From the NCBI GenBank assembly GCA_905216045.1, contig CAJMSL010000052.1:1-11674 (forward strand): 11,674 bases of DNA, read 5' to 3'. The DNA comes from an uncultured bacterium (lineage in GTDB: Bacteria; Actinomycetota; Coriobacteriia; Coriobacteriales; Coriobacteriaceae). The position numbers and the translations under genes are program-made. Of the stretch, positions 1 to 7,846 are shown piece by piece (position 1 is the first letter of the stretch; each line of letters starts with the position of its first letter). Under the pieces are notes generated by a model, which was given only the letters and a program-made list of their open reading frames with translations, did not search any database and was not told the DNA's origin.

Positions 1-2
1 AT

Positions 3-404
3 ATCTGGAACTTCTGCTACACCTACAACTGCCTGCCCACCCACTCCTGGTTCTGCGGCTTTGCGCTGCTGCTGGCGCCCACCGTCGCCGCCTTTATCTG
101 GAACAAGGGCGGCTGGATCCAGAACCGCGCCTTTACGCTGGCTATTTGGTGCATGTTTGCCCAGGTATTCCCCTACTTCCAGGAGGAGTCCATCTTTGTG
201 ACCCACTCCACGCTCGACCCCGGCGCCGCTACCGCGGTCTCGATCGCCGCACTGGTCGCCAACGTCGCCGCGATCATCTACATCGCCTACCGCGCCAAGA
301 AGCTCGGCCGCAATCCCTACAAGCAGGATGTCTTTGAGGGCACCAGCGATTGGGAGAAGGCTACCGCTCGCCGCGCCAAGGTGGATTACGCACACGCCGA
401 GTAA
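3..404 (+). CDS. C-terminal part of a polytopic membrane protein (5' end outside window)
   Basis: The frame is open from base 3 and gives 133 residues ending at TAA, with no start inside the window that would leave a whole protein. About three hydrophobic helices are visible: residues 18-34 (FALLLAPTVAAFIW), 43-60 (AFTLAIWCMFAQVFPYF) and 75-97 (TAVSIAALVANVAAIIYIAY). A basic patch (RAKKLGRNPYK) and a charged, probably cytoplasmic tail follow. The aromatic and cysteine-rich opening (IWNFCYTYNCLPTHSWFCG) and the phrase FIWNKGGW look like a family of uncharacterised integral membrane proteins; I tentatively recall DUF5692, but could not check this. No catalytic motif is seen. The gene is the last of its transcript, because a strong intrinsic terminator lies 72 bases after the stop. 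An internal ATG at 153 falls inside a membrane helix and is not a credible start. Confidence 0.75.
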   Translation: MWNFCYTYNCLPTHSWFCGFALLLAPTVAAFIWNKGGWIQNRAFTLAIWCMFAQVFPYFQEESIFVTHSTLDPGAATAVSIAALVANVAAIIYIAYRAKKLGRNPYKQDVFEGTSDWEKATARRAKVDYAHAE

Positions 405-475
405 CGCGCCCGGCGCAGACATCGCTTGAGCACGAAGCAGCATAGCCGGCTCCGCGCAACTCAACGCATTGTAGA

Positions 476-515
476 GCCCCCGGAATGTGATTCGTTCGCG
501 TTCCGGGGGCCTTTT
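476..515 (+). terminator. Intrinsic terminator after the membrane-protein gene
   Basis: A perfect 10-bp stem, GCCCCCGGAA (476-485) with TTCCGGGGGC (501-510), encloses a 15-nt loop and is followed by CTTTTG. It separates the gene ending at 404 from the gene starting at 638. Confidence 0.88.
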
Positions 516-637
516 GCCGCCGCGAGGATGCGGCCGAACGATGCGCTCAGGTTAAATCGGATCTTATATTTCGCACGCGCTTTATATGGCTCCATTTTTG
601 GGTACAGTGTTGTCCCGATATTGAGCTTGGGGGATGT

Positions 638-2134
638 ATGAATGATGAGACGATGGGCCAAGAGGATGCGGCCCAAGATGCAGAAGCTTGCGCTGAGGCC
701 TTGGAGAGCTTAGACCGGATTTCACTCGATGAGATTGCGTTTGACGATTCGGGCGTTGATGTGCAGGATGAGCCGGAAACCGAGGCGCAATCCGATAATC
801 AGGATGCAGGCGACGTTGAGCCTGCCGAGGATGAGGCAGATCACGAAGGCACCGAAAGCGAGGCCGGCAACCAGCCCGAATCCGACACGGGCGAGGAAAC
901 CGTCTTGCTCGACAGCTTGCCGGCCGAGGATTCGCTGACTCGCGAGCTTCCTGGCCTGGGTTCCGCACCAGCCGTGGACGAGACCATCGCCATGGGCGAT
1001 ATACCCCTGCCGTCCGTTCCCTCGGCACGCGAGGCCGAGGTCCGCCATCGCAAGATGTCGCCCAAGCGCCGCAATCTGATGGTCGCCGGTGTCGTGGCCG
1101 TCGCGCTCGTCGCCGGCGGTGCAGGCTATGCTGCCTGGAACGGATATCAGCAAGAGCAGGCTGCCGCTGTCGCCGCCAATGCCCACACGATGATGTCGGT
1201 GCAGATTGGCATGCATGCCGCGGGCCTCGACTGTTCCACTGGCTCCAAGATTCCCGTACAGGTGAGCGGTCAGGATTCTGACGGCTCCTCCGTGAGCGAA
1301 ACGCTCTATGTTGACGAGCACGGCCGCGGCATCAAACTGCTGCCCGGCGATTACACGCTCTCCATCGCTGCCTCCCCCATCGCGGCCGACGGCACCATCT
1401 ATACCGTCCCGACCACCAAGACGCAGGTCACCGTTAAGAGCGATGGACAGGATTTAAGTGCCCAGGCCACCTTTAAGCTCAAGGTGCCTTCGGCCGACAC
1501 GGTGACTGACGACCAGATCGATGCCGCCGCCAAGTATGCCGAGGAGGGCGGTGCGAGCTCCGCCGCGGCTGCCAAAGTGCTCCAGCAGGCAGCAACCGCG
1601 CGGCGCGACGCCGCCGTCAATGCCGTGAGCGCGCAAAAGGCACAGGCGTCCCGTGATGCTGACGCTCGCCACAAGGCAACCGACCTCTACCAGCTCGATA
1701 TTCCCGTCGAGTGGTACGGCAAGGTCGCAACTTGGCAAAACGGAAGCACGCTATGCATCTATCTGGGCGACGACGCCAATACGCCGCTCGTGACGCTCGT
1801 CGCGGTGCGCGAGGGCGAGAGCTTTACGCCCGATGAAGGCGATACGGTTTTGGGTGCGGCCAATCTAGGCAACGGTTATACCGTCTACGCCAGCGGCCCC
1901 GTCTATCCGTACGTGGTGCCCCAGACCATCAACGGGCGGACGCAGAATCCCGTGTCGACCTACCCCATGGATACGGCCATTGAGCTTGTCGAGCTGACGA
2001 CCGGCAACCGCTATACGTATAGCCAGATCAAGAACGACCTGGTGGGTAAAGACGGCAAGGCCGATGGTGCCACTAAGCTCGAAACCGACTACCTCGCGCA
2101 GATCCTGCTGCCGAGTATCAAAGCCCAGGACTAG
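638..2134 (+). CDS. Membrane-anchored protein with acidic cytoplasmic tail and extracytoplasmic domains, function unknown
   Basis: This 498-residue protein has four visible parts. Residues 1-136 are low-complexity and strongly acidic (rich in Asp, Glu, Ala), so probably disordered and cytoplasmic. A basic patch (RHRKMSPKRRN, 136-146) and one hydrophobic helix (LMVAGVVAVALVAGGAGYAAW, 147-167) set an N-in orientation. Residues 185-285 are beta-rich and resemble an Ig-like module (KIPVQVSGQ, LPGDYTLSIA, KTQVTVKSDGQ). An Ala-rich helical linker (290-345) leads to a globular end (350-498) opening LYQLDIPVEWYGKVATW, a pattern I associate with secreted Coriobacterial proteins. The function is not recognised. 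The ATG at 638 is preceded by a G-rich TTGGGGGATGT at unusually close spacing, and an ATG at 653 is a possible alternative. A terminator precedes the gene, so it is probably monocistronic; I found no convincing promoter or downstream terminator. Confidence 0.88.
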   Translation: MNDETMGQEDAAQDAEACAEALESLDRISLDEIAFDDSGVDVQDEPETEAQSDNQDAGDVEPAEDEADHEGTESEAGNQPESDTGEETVLLDSLPAEDSLTRELPGLGSAPAVDETIAMGDIPLPSVPSAREAEVRHRKMSPKRRNLMVAGVVAVALVAGGAGYAAWNGYQQEQAAAVAANAHTMMSVQIGMHAAGLDCSTGSKIPVQVSGQDSDGSSVSETLYVDEHGRGIKLLPGDYTLSIAASPIAADGTIYTVPTTKTQVTVKSDGQDLSAQATFKLKVPSADTVTDDQIDAAAKYAEEGGASSAAAAKVLQQAATARRDAAVNAVSAQKAQASRDADARHKATDLYQLDIPVEWYGKVATWQNGSTLCIYLGDDANTPLVTLVAVREGESFTPDEGDTVLGAANLGNGYTVYASGPVYPYVVPQTINGRTQNPVSTYPMDTAIELVELTTGNRYTYSQIKNDLVGKDGKADGATKLETDYLAQILLPSIKAQD

Positions 2135-2207
2135 CCTGGCGCAGCAAGGTGCTCCCCAACCGTGATGAAGGAGCCAGGAGGTCCTGACCCCACAGGCCCA
2201 TAGATGA

Positions 2208-3560
2208 TTAGGCAAGGAGCCACTTCCATGCGGGCATAACGTGTACCACACCGTGCTCGCATGGAATATCGGTCTGTTCATCCATGGTAACGATTGCCGA
2301 CTCGCCAAGATCAAACTGGGCCATCGAGGCATCAAGCGCGGCGATTTCGCGCTCGCGCGTTTTCTCACTTGCCATATCCGCACTCACCTGAATCAGGCTA
2401 TAAGCCCGCATGAGAAGCGCATCCCCAGCCACAAAGTCCACCTCATGGCTTTTGCTCTTCTCTTTGATTAGCAGGCGGCAGACCGAGCCGGTCCTCACCG
2501 CGGGAGTCCTTCTTCTTAGCGCATTGAACACTGCGGTCTCGAGCCTCTGGCCCTGGTCCAATGCCGATGCGGGAGAGAATGCTCCAAACATCGCAGGGTC
2601 GACAGCGTAGACCTTAGACGCAGACCGCATGTTATTTGCCAGTGAACGCGTGAACTCCGGCACAGAAAATAACAGGTAGGCGTCCTCATAATACTCAAGT
2701 AAGTCGCTGAGCGAATTACGACTGACGGGTATCTGTCTGCTCTTGAACTCGTTGTACACTTTGTTCACTGACAGCTCTCGTCCCGAAGATGCCATACACC
2801 GCGTCAAGAACAGCGATGCCAGGCGAGGGTTCTTGACGTCGTAACGTTCAACGACGTCCATGGCGACCGTTCGCGAAGCATATTCCTGTAGCAGCTGAAT
2901 CGCGTCTGCAGGCGTCTGCTCAAGTGTCGCGATGAATCCCCCTCGTTCAAGATACCCGATCAGATGATGTCGAAGCAGCGCTGCATCGCTCGGGGAAAAG
3001 GTCGCATCTGACTCGAGAACGCTCCCCGTCTTATATCGAACGTATTCCGAAAAACTCAACGGAAAAAGCTCTCGCACAAGAGAACGACCCCTGAACTCGC
3101 TCTTAAGTTCTGAGGACAGCATCTTAGAAGAAGATCCCGTCACATAGACGGTCGCTTTCTCCGTATCGACTACACGCCGCAGAAACGCACCCCATTCGGG
3201 AATTTCCTGGATCTCGTCAAAGAAAATGTAAGCGCCCTCGGTTCGAGCAACAGGATACAGCGCATAGAACGTGTCGAGCACGTCCGCCAGCAGCGATGGC
3301 TCATACGGGCGCAAGCGCTCATCCTCAAAATTGAAGTAAAGCATCCGGTCAAGCTCGACGCCCCGGCTCTGAAGCCGCCGCATCTCCTGATACAGGCGAT
3401 ACGTCTTTCCACAACGGCGGGCCCCCACAATCACATTTACGATGTTGTCGCGCTTTGGCTCCTGTGGGTTTCCTAGATCAAGGTCTCGCTCAAAGACCTG
3501 CGGAACCCCCTGCTGTTCAAAGTCCTTTATTTTCTGGGCGATCAAGTCGTTGAATGCCAT
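2208..3560 (-). CDS. AAA+ ATPase of the AAA_14 / DUF4143 family
   Basis: This 450-residue protein has the usual length and order for ATPases with an N-terminal AAA_14 domain and a C-terminal DUF4143 domain. Walker A is GARRCGKT (46-53), Walker B is YIFFDEIQEIPEW (111-123), and a sensor-1-like TGSSSKML lies at 141-148. The C-terminal part carries E341 in RLETAVFNALRRR, HEVDF (372-376) and LIQVS (389-393), the spaced acidic pattern of a nuclease-like fold common in DUF4143 proteins. The cellular role of the family is not established; such genes are often accessory and mobile. The start is well supported: GGAGAATC lies just before the ATG at 3558-3560, and a perfect TATAAT lies 32 bases upstream. 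Base composition is lower in GC than the flanking genes, suggesting acquisition by transfer. It stands alone and is convergent with the gene ending at 2134. Confidence 0.93.
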   Translation of the reverse strand: MAFNDLIAQKIKDFEQQGVPQVFERDLDLGNPQEPKRDNIVNVIVGARRCGKTYRLYQEMRRLQSRGVELDRMLYFNFEDERLRPYEPSLLADVLDTFYALYPVARTEGAYIFFDEIQEIPEWGAFLRRVVDTEKATVYVTGSSSKMLSSELKSEFRGRSLVRELFPLSFSEYVRYKTGSVLESDATFSPSDAALLRHHLIGYLERGGFIATLEQTPADAIQLLQEYASRTVAMDVVERYDVKNPRLASLFLTRCMASSGRELSVNKVYNEFKSRQIPVSRNSLSDLLEYYEDAYLLFSVPEFTRSLANNMRSASKVYAVDPAMFGAFSPASALDQGQRLETAVFNALRRRTPAVRTGSVCRLLIKEKSKSHEVDFVAGDALLMRAYSLIQVSADMASEKTREREIAALDASMAQFDLGESAIVTMDEQTDIPCEHGVVHVMPAWKWLLA

Positions 3561-3580
3561 GATTCTCCAATCTTGCTCTC

Positions 3581-3645
3581 TAGCTAATCAAAATTATAGC
3601 GATTCTTGATTAATTAGAGATCAAGATTATGTCTGACTTGATTAA
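3581..3645 (-). promoter_or_regulatory. Promoter and operator-like repeats of the AAA_14/DUF4143 gene
   Basis: On the minus strand a perfect -10 box, TATAAT, lies at 3598-3593. The best -35 (TTGATC, spacer 20) is poor, so the promoter may need an activator or be weak. An inverted repeat, TCTTGAT (3604-3610) with ATCAAGA (3620-3626), lies immediately upstream of the -10, and another TTGATTAA occurs at 3639-3645. The symmetry and position suggest a repressor or autoregulatory site. The region is markedly AT-rich against its surroundings. Confidence 0.55.
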
Positions 3646-3740
3646 CACTTAAGCAAGTTTTTTCACTATTACTGCTCGAAGGATGCCGAGTGGCTGAGAG
3701 GGCAACCAAGCTCGAATGCGACTCCCTGGACAGTCGATTT

Positions 3741-3770
3741 GGGACGGGACTTTTTTGACTACCCCGTCCC
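3741..3770. other. Hairpin of unknown role between two minus-strand genes
   Basis: GGGACGGG (3741-3748) pairs perfectly with CCCGTCCC (3763-3770) around a 14-nt loop containing six T. No T run follows the stem on either strand, so it does not look like a standard intrinsic terminator. It lies 35 bases beyond the stop of the small gene at 3805-3999 and could still mark the end of that transcript. Confidence 0.45.
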
Positions 3771-3804
3771 AGGAAGTCATCGCCAAATTAGCTACTTGAT
3801 GCAA

Positions 3805-3999
3805 CTAGCGCCAGGGGTCGGCTTCGAACAGCGGCTCGCGCTCGGGGCGGCGATCGCTGTAGGGATCGTAGCCGTCATCGTCCTCGTTCTCGGCACGGAT
3901 GTAGGGGTCGCGCGGCTTGGGCGCCGGCTTAGGCACAGGCTTGGGTGCGGCGGGTGCGGCATCGGTCGCCGGCGCGCTTGTCTTGATCTCGTCTTTCAT
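3805..3999 (-). CDS. Small Pro/Ala-rich protein with acidic-aromatic C-terminus, function unknown
   Basis: The predicted protein has 64 residues. The start is placed at the ATG at 3997-3999 (MKDEIKTSAP) because AGGAG lies 8 bases upstream of it; the in-frame ATGs at 4005 and 4017 are too near to or upstream of that ribosome site. Residues 8-30 are a low-complexity Ala/Pro/Lys stretch (PATDAAPAAPKPVPKPAPKP). The rest is charged and aromatic, with ENEDDDGYDPYSDRRPERE and a terminal FEADPWR. There is no signal peptide, membrane helix or recognised domain, and it is probably an intrinsically disordered cytosolic protein. It lies downstream of clpB on the same strand but behind a strong terminator, so it should have its own promoter. 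The composition could in principle arise by chance, but the well-placed ribosome site argues for a real gene. Confidence 0.6.
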   Translation of the reverse strand: MKDEIKTSAPATDAAPAAPKPVPKPAPKPRDPYIRAENEDDDGYDPYSDRRPEREPLFEADPWR

Positions 4000-4049
4000 C
4001 TGCATAGCTCCTCGCATCGCATCCGTTCAATATCATCGATTGTCGCACG

Positions 4050-4086
4050 AAAAAGGGCGGCGGACCCAATTGGATCCGCCGCCCTT
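4050..4086 (-). terminator. Intrinsic terminator of clpB
   Basis: Read on the minus strand, a 12-bp perfect stem (AAGGGCGGCGGA, 4086-4075, with its complement at 4064-4053) has an inner CCAATTGG palindrome at its tip. It is followed by five T (4054-4050). It lies 45 bases after the clpB stop codon, in the correct orientation. Confidence 0.92.
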
Positions 4087-4130
4087 GGCGTTTAGAGACG
4101 GCTGGTAGATTTTAAGGCATGGCCCAAAAC

Positions 4131-6758
4131 CTACTCGGCGTCGGGGACCTCGTAGGTGGCCGCCGGCGTGTTGTCGCACACGACGGTAAAGCCGCCGTCC
4201 TTGTCGGCATCGACCGTCACCTGCTCGCCCTCGCGCCCCGTGCCGACGATGATAGCGGCGGCGATGGCATCCACGACCTCGCGCTGAACCAGACGCTTGA
4301 GCGGACGGGCGCCAAAGACCGGGTCCAGGCCGCCCACGGCGAGCATCTGCTTGGCCGCCGGGGTGATGGCAAGCGTCATGCGCTCCTTGGCCAGACGCGC
4401 GCGGACGTCGGCGAGCTGGATGTCGACGATCTTCTCGATCTGCGCCATGCCGAGCGGATGGAACACCACGATATCGTCGATACGGTTGAGGAACTCGGGG
4501 CGGAAGGTCTGAGCCATGGCCGCGTCGACCTGATGGCGCATCTCCTCCTCGTCCTTGCCCGAAAGCTCGGCGATAGCCTTGGAGCCCACGTTAGACGTCA
4601 TGATGATAATCGTGTTCTTGAAGGACACCTGGCGACCCTGACCGTCGGTCAGACGGCCGTCGTCGAGCACCTGCAACAGCACGTTGAAGACATCTGGATG
4701 GGCCTTCTCCATCTCGTCGAGCAAGATCACGGAGTAGGGGCGACGGCGCACGGCCTCGGTGAGCTGGCCGCCCTCGTCGTAACCCACGTATCCCGGGGGC
4801 GCACCGATCAGACGCTGGACGCTGAACTTCTCCATGTACTCGGACATGTCGATACGCACGAGCGCGCGCTCGTCGTCGAACAGGCACTCGGCAAGCGCCT
4901 TGGCGAGCTCGGTCTTGCCCACGCCGGTGGGGCCCAGGAAGAAGAAGCTGCCGATGGGCTTGTCCGGATCGGAGAGACCCGCACGGCTGCGGCGCACGGC
5001 CGCGGCGACGGCGGAGACGGCCTCGTCCTGGCCGATGACGCGCTTATGCAGCTCACCCTCCAAGCCCTTCAGCTTGTCGAGCTCGCCCTGCATCATCTTG
5101 GACACGGGCACGCCGGTCCAGGCACTCACGACCTCGGCGATCTCATCGGAGGTCACCTGTTCGTTGAGGCCCTCGCCGTCCTGCTGCTTTTGCGCCTCGA
5201 GCGCAGCCTCGGAATCCTGAATCTGCTGTTGCAGGCCCGGAATCACGGAGTAGCGCAGCTCGGACGCACGGCCCAGATCACCATTGCGCGTCGCGCGCTC
5301 CTCTTCGCTCCTGGCCTCGTCGAGCTGTCCCTTGAGCTCTTGCACGTGGTCGATGGCGTTCTTCTGGTTGAGCCAGCCAGCCTTTTGCACGTTGAGTTTT
5401 TCCTGGACCTCGGCGATCTCCTGACGCAGGGCCTCCAGACGCTCCTTGGAGGCGTCGTCGGTCTCCTTCATGAGCGCCTGCTCCTCGATCTGCAGCTGGG
5501 TGAGCTGACGCGTGGTGGCGTCAATCTCGACCGGCATGCTGTCGAGCTCCATGCGCAGGCGGCTTGCCGCCTCATCGACCAGGTCGATGGCCTTGTCGGG
5601 CAGGAAGCGGTCGGCGATATAGCGATCGGAGAGGTCGGCGGCGGCCACGAGCGCGCTATCGGTGATGTGCACGCCGTGGAAGATCTCGTACTTCTCCTTG
5701 AGGCCACGCAGAATCGAGATGGTGTCCTCGACGGTAGGCTCGCTCACCATAACGGTCTGGAAACGACGGGCGAGCGCCGCGTCCTTCTCGATGTACTTGC
5801 GGTATTCGTCGAGCGTGGTCGCGCCGATCGCATGCAGGTCGCCACGGGCGAGCGCCGGCTTGAGGATGTTGCCTGCGTCCATGGAGCCCTCGGTGGCACC
5901 CGCGCCCACAATGGTGTGAAGCTCATCGATGAACAGGATGACCTTACCTTCGGATTTTTGCACTTCTTTGAGCACGGCCTTTAAGCGGTCCTCGAACTCA
6001 CCACGGTACTTGGCGCCGGCGACCAACGCGCTCATGTCGAGCTCGATGAGGTCGCGGTCGCGCAGGGTGCTCGGCACATCGCCGGCCACGATACGCTGGG
6101 CGATGCCCTCGACGATAGCCGTTTTACCGACGCCCGGCTCACCGATGAGCACGGGGTTGTTCTAGGTGCGGCGGGACAGAACCTGAATGGTACGGCGGAT
6201 CTCGTCGGTACGGCCGATGACCGGGTCGAGCTTACCGGCGCGGGCAAGATCGCAGATGTTGCGACCGTACTGCTCCAACGCCTCAAACTGGGTCTTGTCC
6301 TCGGCAGACGTCACGCGGTCATCGCCACGCAGCTCCTCGTAGACCTGCTCGATGCGCTCCTTGGTCACGCCAGCGTCACGCAGTACACGACCAGCCTCGC
6401 CCTTGTCCTCGGCAAGCGCCATCAGCAGATGCTCGGTCACCACAAAGCTGTCGCCCATCTTGGTGGCCTTCTTCTCGGCCTTTTCGATGACGCGGACGAG
6501 CTCGTTGGACAGGCCCATCTGCTGACCCTCGCCCGAAACCTTGGGCGCGCGGTCGACGGCATCCTGCGTGGAGCGTGCGAGCTGGGCCGGATCAGCGCCG
6601 ATGCGCTCGATGATCACGGAGATATTGCGCTCGCCGGCACCGAGCAGGGCAGACAGCAGGTGAATCGGCTCCACCGCGCCGGCCTGCGCATCGGCAGCCG
6701 TGCTCATGGCGGTCTGCAACGCCTCGCGCGACGTCATTGCTAGCTTATCGATTCTCAT
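4131..6758 (-). pseudogene. clpB: ClpB protein disaggregase gene interrupted by one in-frame TAG
   Basis: ClpB is a hexameric ATP-driven chaperone that threads aggregated proteins through its pore and works with DnaK. Read through codon 199, this frame gives 875 positions, the normal family length. In order: N-domain (about 1-150); first ATPase domain with Walker A GEPGVGKT (206-213), pore loop KYRGEFE (250-256) and Walker B VILFIDE (273-279); coiled-coil middle domain (about 407-527), diagnostic of ClpB; second ATPase domain with Walker A GPTGVGKT (609-616), pore loop GYVG (656-659) and Walker B VILLDE (677-682). The start ATG (6756-6758) has AGAGGTGA five bases upstream. At 6164-6162 the codon is TAG between SRRT and NNPVLIG, where the family has lysine (RRTKNNPVLIGEPG); AAG to TAG is one change. 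As written, the product would be a 198-residue N-terminal fragment without ATPase activity. A GTG four codons later lacks a ribosome site. Everything else is intact, so a recent mutation or a base error is likely. Confidence 0.93.
6162..6164 (-). other. In-frame amber codon splitting clpB
   Basis: CTA on the plus strand, TAG on the minus. The frame is the same before and after, so there is no frameshift. Reading resumes at once with NNPVLIGEPGVGKT. Confidence 0.95.
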
Positions 6759-6779
6759 GGAATCACCTCTCTTGGGGCG

Positions 6780-6872
6780 GCCGCCCTACGGGGCGGCTTC
6801 ACGTTGTTCGAGAAGTATTGTTGCCAGCTTTGTGCGATCTTATACATAAATCTAAGTCTCTATATATAAGAT
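6780..6872 (-). promoter_or_regulatory. clpB upstream region: leader hairpin and AT-rich inverted repeat
   Basis: Two structures are visible upstream of the clpB ribosome site. A GC-rich hairpin, GCCGCCC (6780-6786) with GGGCGGC (6791-6797) and a 4-nt loop, ends about ten bases before the ribosome site. Further upstream an 8-bp inverted repeat, ATCTTATA (6837-6844) with TATAAGAT (6865-6872), flanks an AT-rich core that probably contains the promoter; I could not choose one -35/-10 pair. Neither the HspR box (CTTGAGT-N7-ACTCAAG) nor the HrcA box (TTAGCACTC-N9-GAGTGCTAA), the usual heat-shock operators of such genes, is present. Confidence 0.4.
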
Positions 6873-6898
6873 TTTCTGAGTGTTCCCACGACATGCAA

Positions 6899-6933
6899 AC
6901 CACCACAAAGGGGACAGACACCTTTGTGGTGGT
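6899..6933. repeat. Palindromic repeat R1
   Basis: ACCACCACAAAGG (6899-6911) and its exact complement (6921-6933) form a 13-bp stem around a 9-nt loop. The plus-strand core reads GGGGACAGACACC. It starts 9 bases after the stop of gene A. On the minus strand the stem is followed by TTTG (through 6896), so it may serve as gene A's terminator ahead of clpB. Confidence 0.9.
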
Positions 6934-6941
6934 CGCGGTCT

Positions 6942-7613
6942 CTACTCCTTCGCCGGACCCGTACTTCCCGATTCGACGGTCCAGGGCATCTCATCCTCGA
7001 ACAGCCATGTACGGGCAGACCCACTATCGCGTGCAGCCTGCGGGTCAGGCAAGCAGGTCTGTTTATAGGCATCTTGGATACACTGGCCCATAAAATCGTT
7101 GAGCTCGGTCTGGTCGCCCTCCATGACATAGGCGACATCGCCGTCCATGATGTAGATGCCCGGACCCTCATTGTCCTCGTAGCCCGGATCGTACGAGACA
7201 TCACATAACTTTGCGCCGTTTGCAGTGTCCAGCTCGATGGAAGAGTGGCATCCGCCAACCATGTCGTTCGCTTTTGCCCGATAGGACGCATATCCATACC
7301 AGCGCTTAAAGATTTTGCCCTTGAGCAGCTCGGACGCCCTGTCGATCAGACCAGAATCCGTGGTATAGCGCATAGCCCCAAGCTGAATGCGTGGATAATT
7401 ACTAATGCCCAGCGCAGCCGGTTGCTCATCAAAATCAACGGTAATGGTCTCAGGCTTGTCGTCGCCGGTCAGAAGTTCGACAGATTGAGTCACAGGCTTG
7501 ACCACCGGCTCCGTCACCGCAGCAGGTAGAAATGCCATACCGACAGCGCCCGCGCCAACCACAGCGATCGCAAGCGCCAAGACAATCAATCCAATACGGG
7601 CAGGACTTCTCAC
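6942..7613 (-). CDS. Signal-anchored extracytoplasmic protein A, paralog of the protein at 9056-9703
   Basis: The start is placed at GTG (7611-7613), giving 223 residues. GAGG lies 9 bases upstream, and the paralog has the same GTG and ribosome-site layout; an in-frame ATG at 7644-7646 would add 11 poorly conserved residues. One N-terminal hydrophobic helix (residues 6-29, IGLIVLALAIAVVG then AGAVGMAFLP) follows a short basic start, so the protein is an uncleaved anchor or exported. The body is well conserved with the paralog: ITVDFD (57-62), SNYPRI (71-76), LLKGK-FKRWYG (96-107), YRAK, KLC-VSYDPG (135-144), DNEGPG (147-152), YVMEGDQT (162-169) and SGSARTWLF (197-205). Cysteines 137, 178 and 187 are shared and could form disulfides outside the cell. 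No known domain or enzyme motif is recognised. R1 lies just downstream and R2 just upstream. Confidence 0.87.
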   Translation of the reverse strand: MRSPARIGLIVLALAIAVVGAGAVGMAFLPAAVTEPVVKPVTQSVELLTGDDKPETITVDFDEQPAALGISNYPRIQLGAMRYTTDSGLIDRASELLKGKIFKRWYGYASYRAKANDMVGGCHSSIELDTANGAKLCDVSYDPGYEDNEGPGIYIMDGDVAYVMEGDQTELNDFMGQCIQDAYKQTCLPDPQAARDSGSARTWLFEDEMPWTVESGSTGPAKE

Positions 7614-7654
7614 AGCAAAGCACCTCACAATGCAAACCCGCGCCATTTGTCCTA

Positions 7655-7683
7655 ATGATACCGCCGGCTAACACTATCACCAA
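7655..7683 (-). promoter_or_regulatory. Probable promoter of gene A
   Basis: On the minus strand, TTGGTG (7683-7678) and TATCAT (7660-7655) are separated by 17 bases; the -10 matches five of six consensus bases and the -35 only three. It lies 41 bases before the chosen GTG start. The paralog at 9056 has a related GGTATCAC at nearly the same distance, which supports the assignment. Confidence 0.5.
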
Positions 7684-7701
7684 AGAAGCCGCGCGCTCCC
7701 C

Positions 7702-7739
7702 ACCACCACAAAGGGGACAGGCACCTTTGTGGTGGTTTT
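7702..7739. repeat. Palindromic repeat R2
   Basis: ACCACCACAAAGG (7702-7714) pairs exactly with 7724-7736 around the loop GGACAGGCA, followed by TTTT on the plus strand. The plus-strand core reads GGGGACAGGCACC. It sits between the divergent genes A and C, 19 bases upstream of gene A's presumed -35 box. Confidence 0.92.
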
Positions 7740-7846
7740 CGACGCTAACGGTCGACCATCTCACGCCATGAGATTAAACTTGAATTGTTCTCTGAACATA
7801 TCCATTTCTGCCTATCCTCAACAGCTCTTTGTCTCGAGGAGCGCAT

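Noticed and set aside
426..641. 71-residue open frames on either strand at 426-676
   Set aside because: They cross the intrinsic terminator at 476-515 and have no ribosome site or protein-like composition.
2135..2178. Terminator between the convergent genes ending at 2134 and 2208
   Set aside because: CCTGGC (2135-2140) and GCCAGG (2173-2178) can pair, but the loop is long and no T run follows on either strand.
3681..3757. Functional tRNA-Ser gene
   Set aside because: Only the D-arm fits; the next bases do not form an anticodon stem, and there is no T-arm or 3' acceptor strand.
4119..5984. Very long plus-strand open frame opposite clpB (621 codons)
   Set aside because: Antisense shadow of clpB, favoured by high GC; it has no family resemblance and runs against clearly conserved ClpB motifs.
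6150..6152. GTG just after the clpB stop as the start of a separate 673-residue ClpB-like protein
   Set aside because: No ribosome site precedes it, and it would begin at the Walker A strand. It is better explained as the continuation of clpB after a nonsense codon.
6837..6900. HspR (HAIR) or HrcA (CIRCE) operator upstream of clpB
   Set aside because: Only an isolated ACTCA half-motif was found; no partner occurs at the required spacing.
7450..7764. Minus-strand frame with a zinc-ribbon-like HHKGACPLCGGG
   Set aside because: The CPLCGG-type string is a translation of palindrome R2. The same happens at 8413-8646 (R3) and 6860-7297 (R1), so it is a repeat artefact and not a zinc-binding protein.
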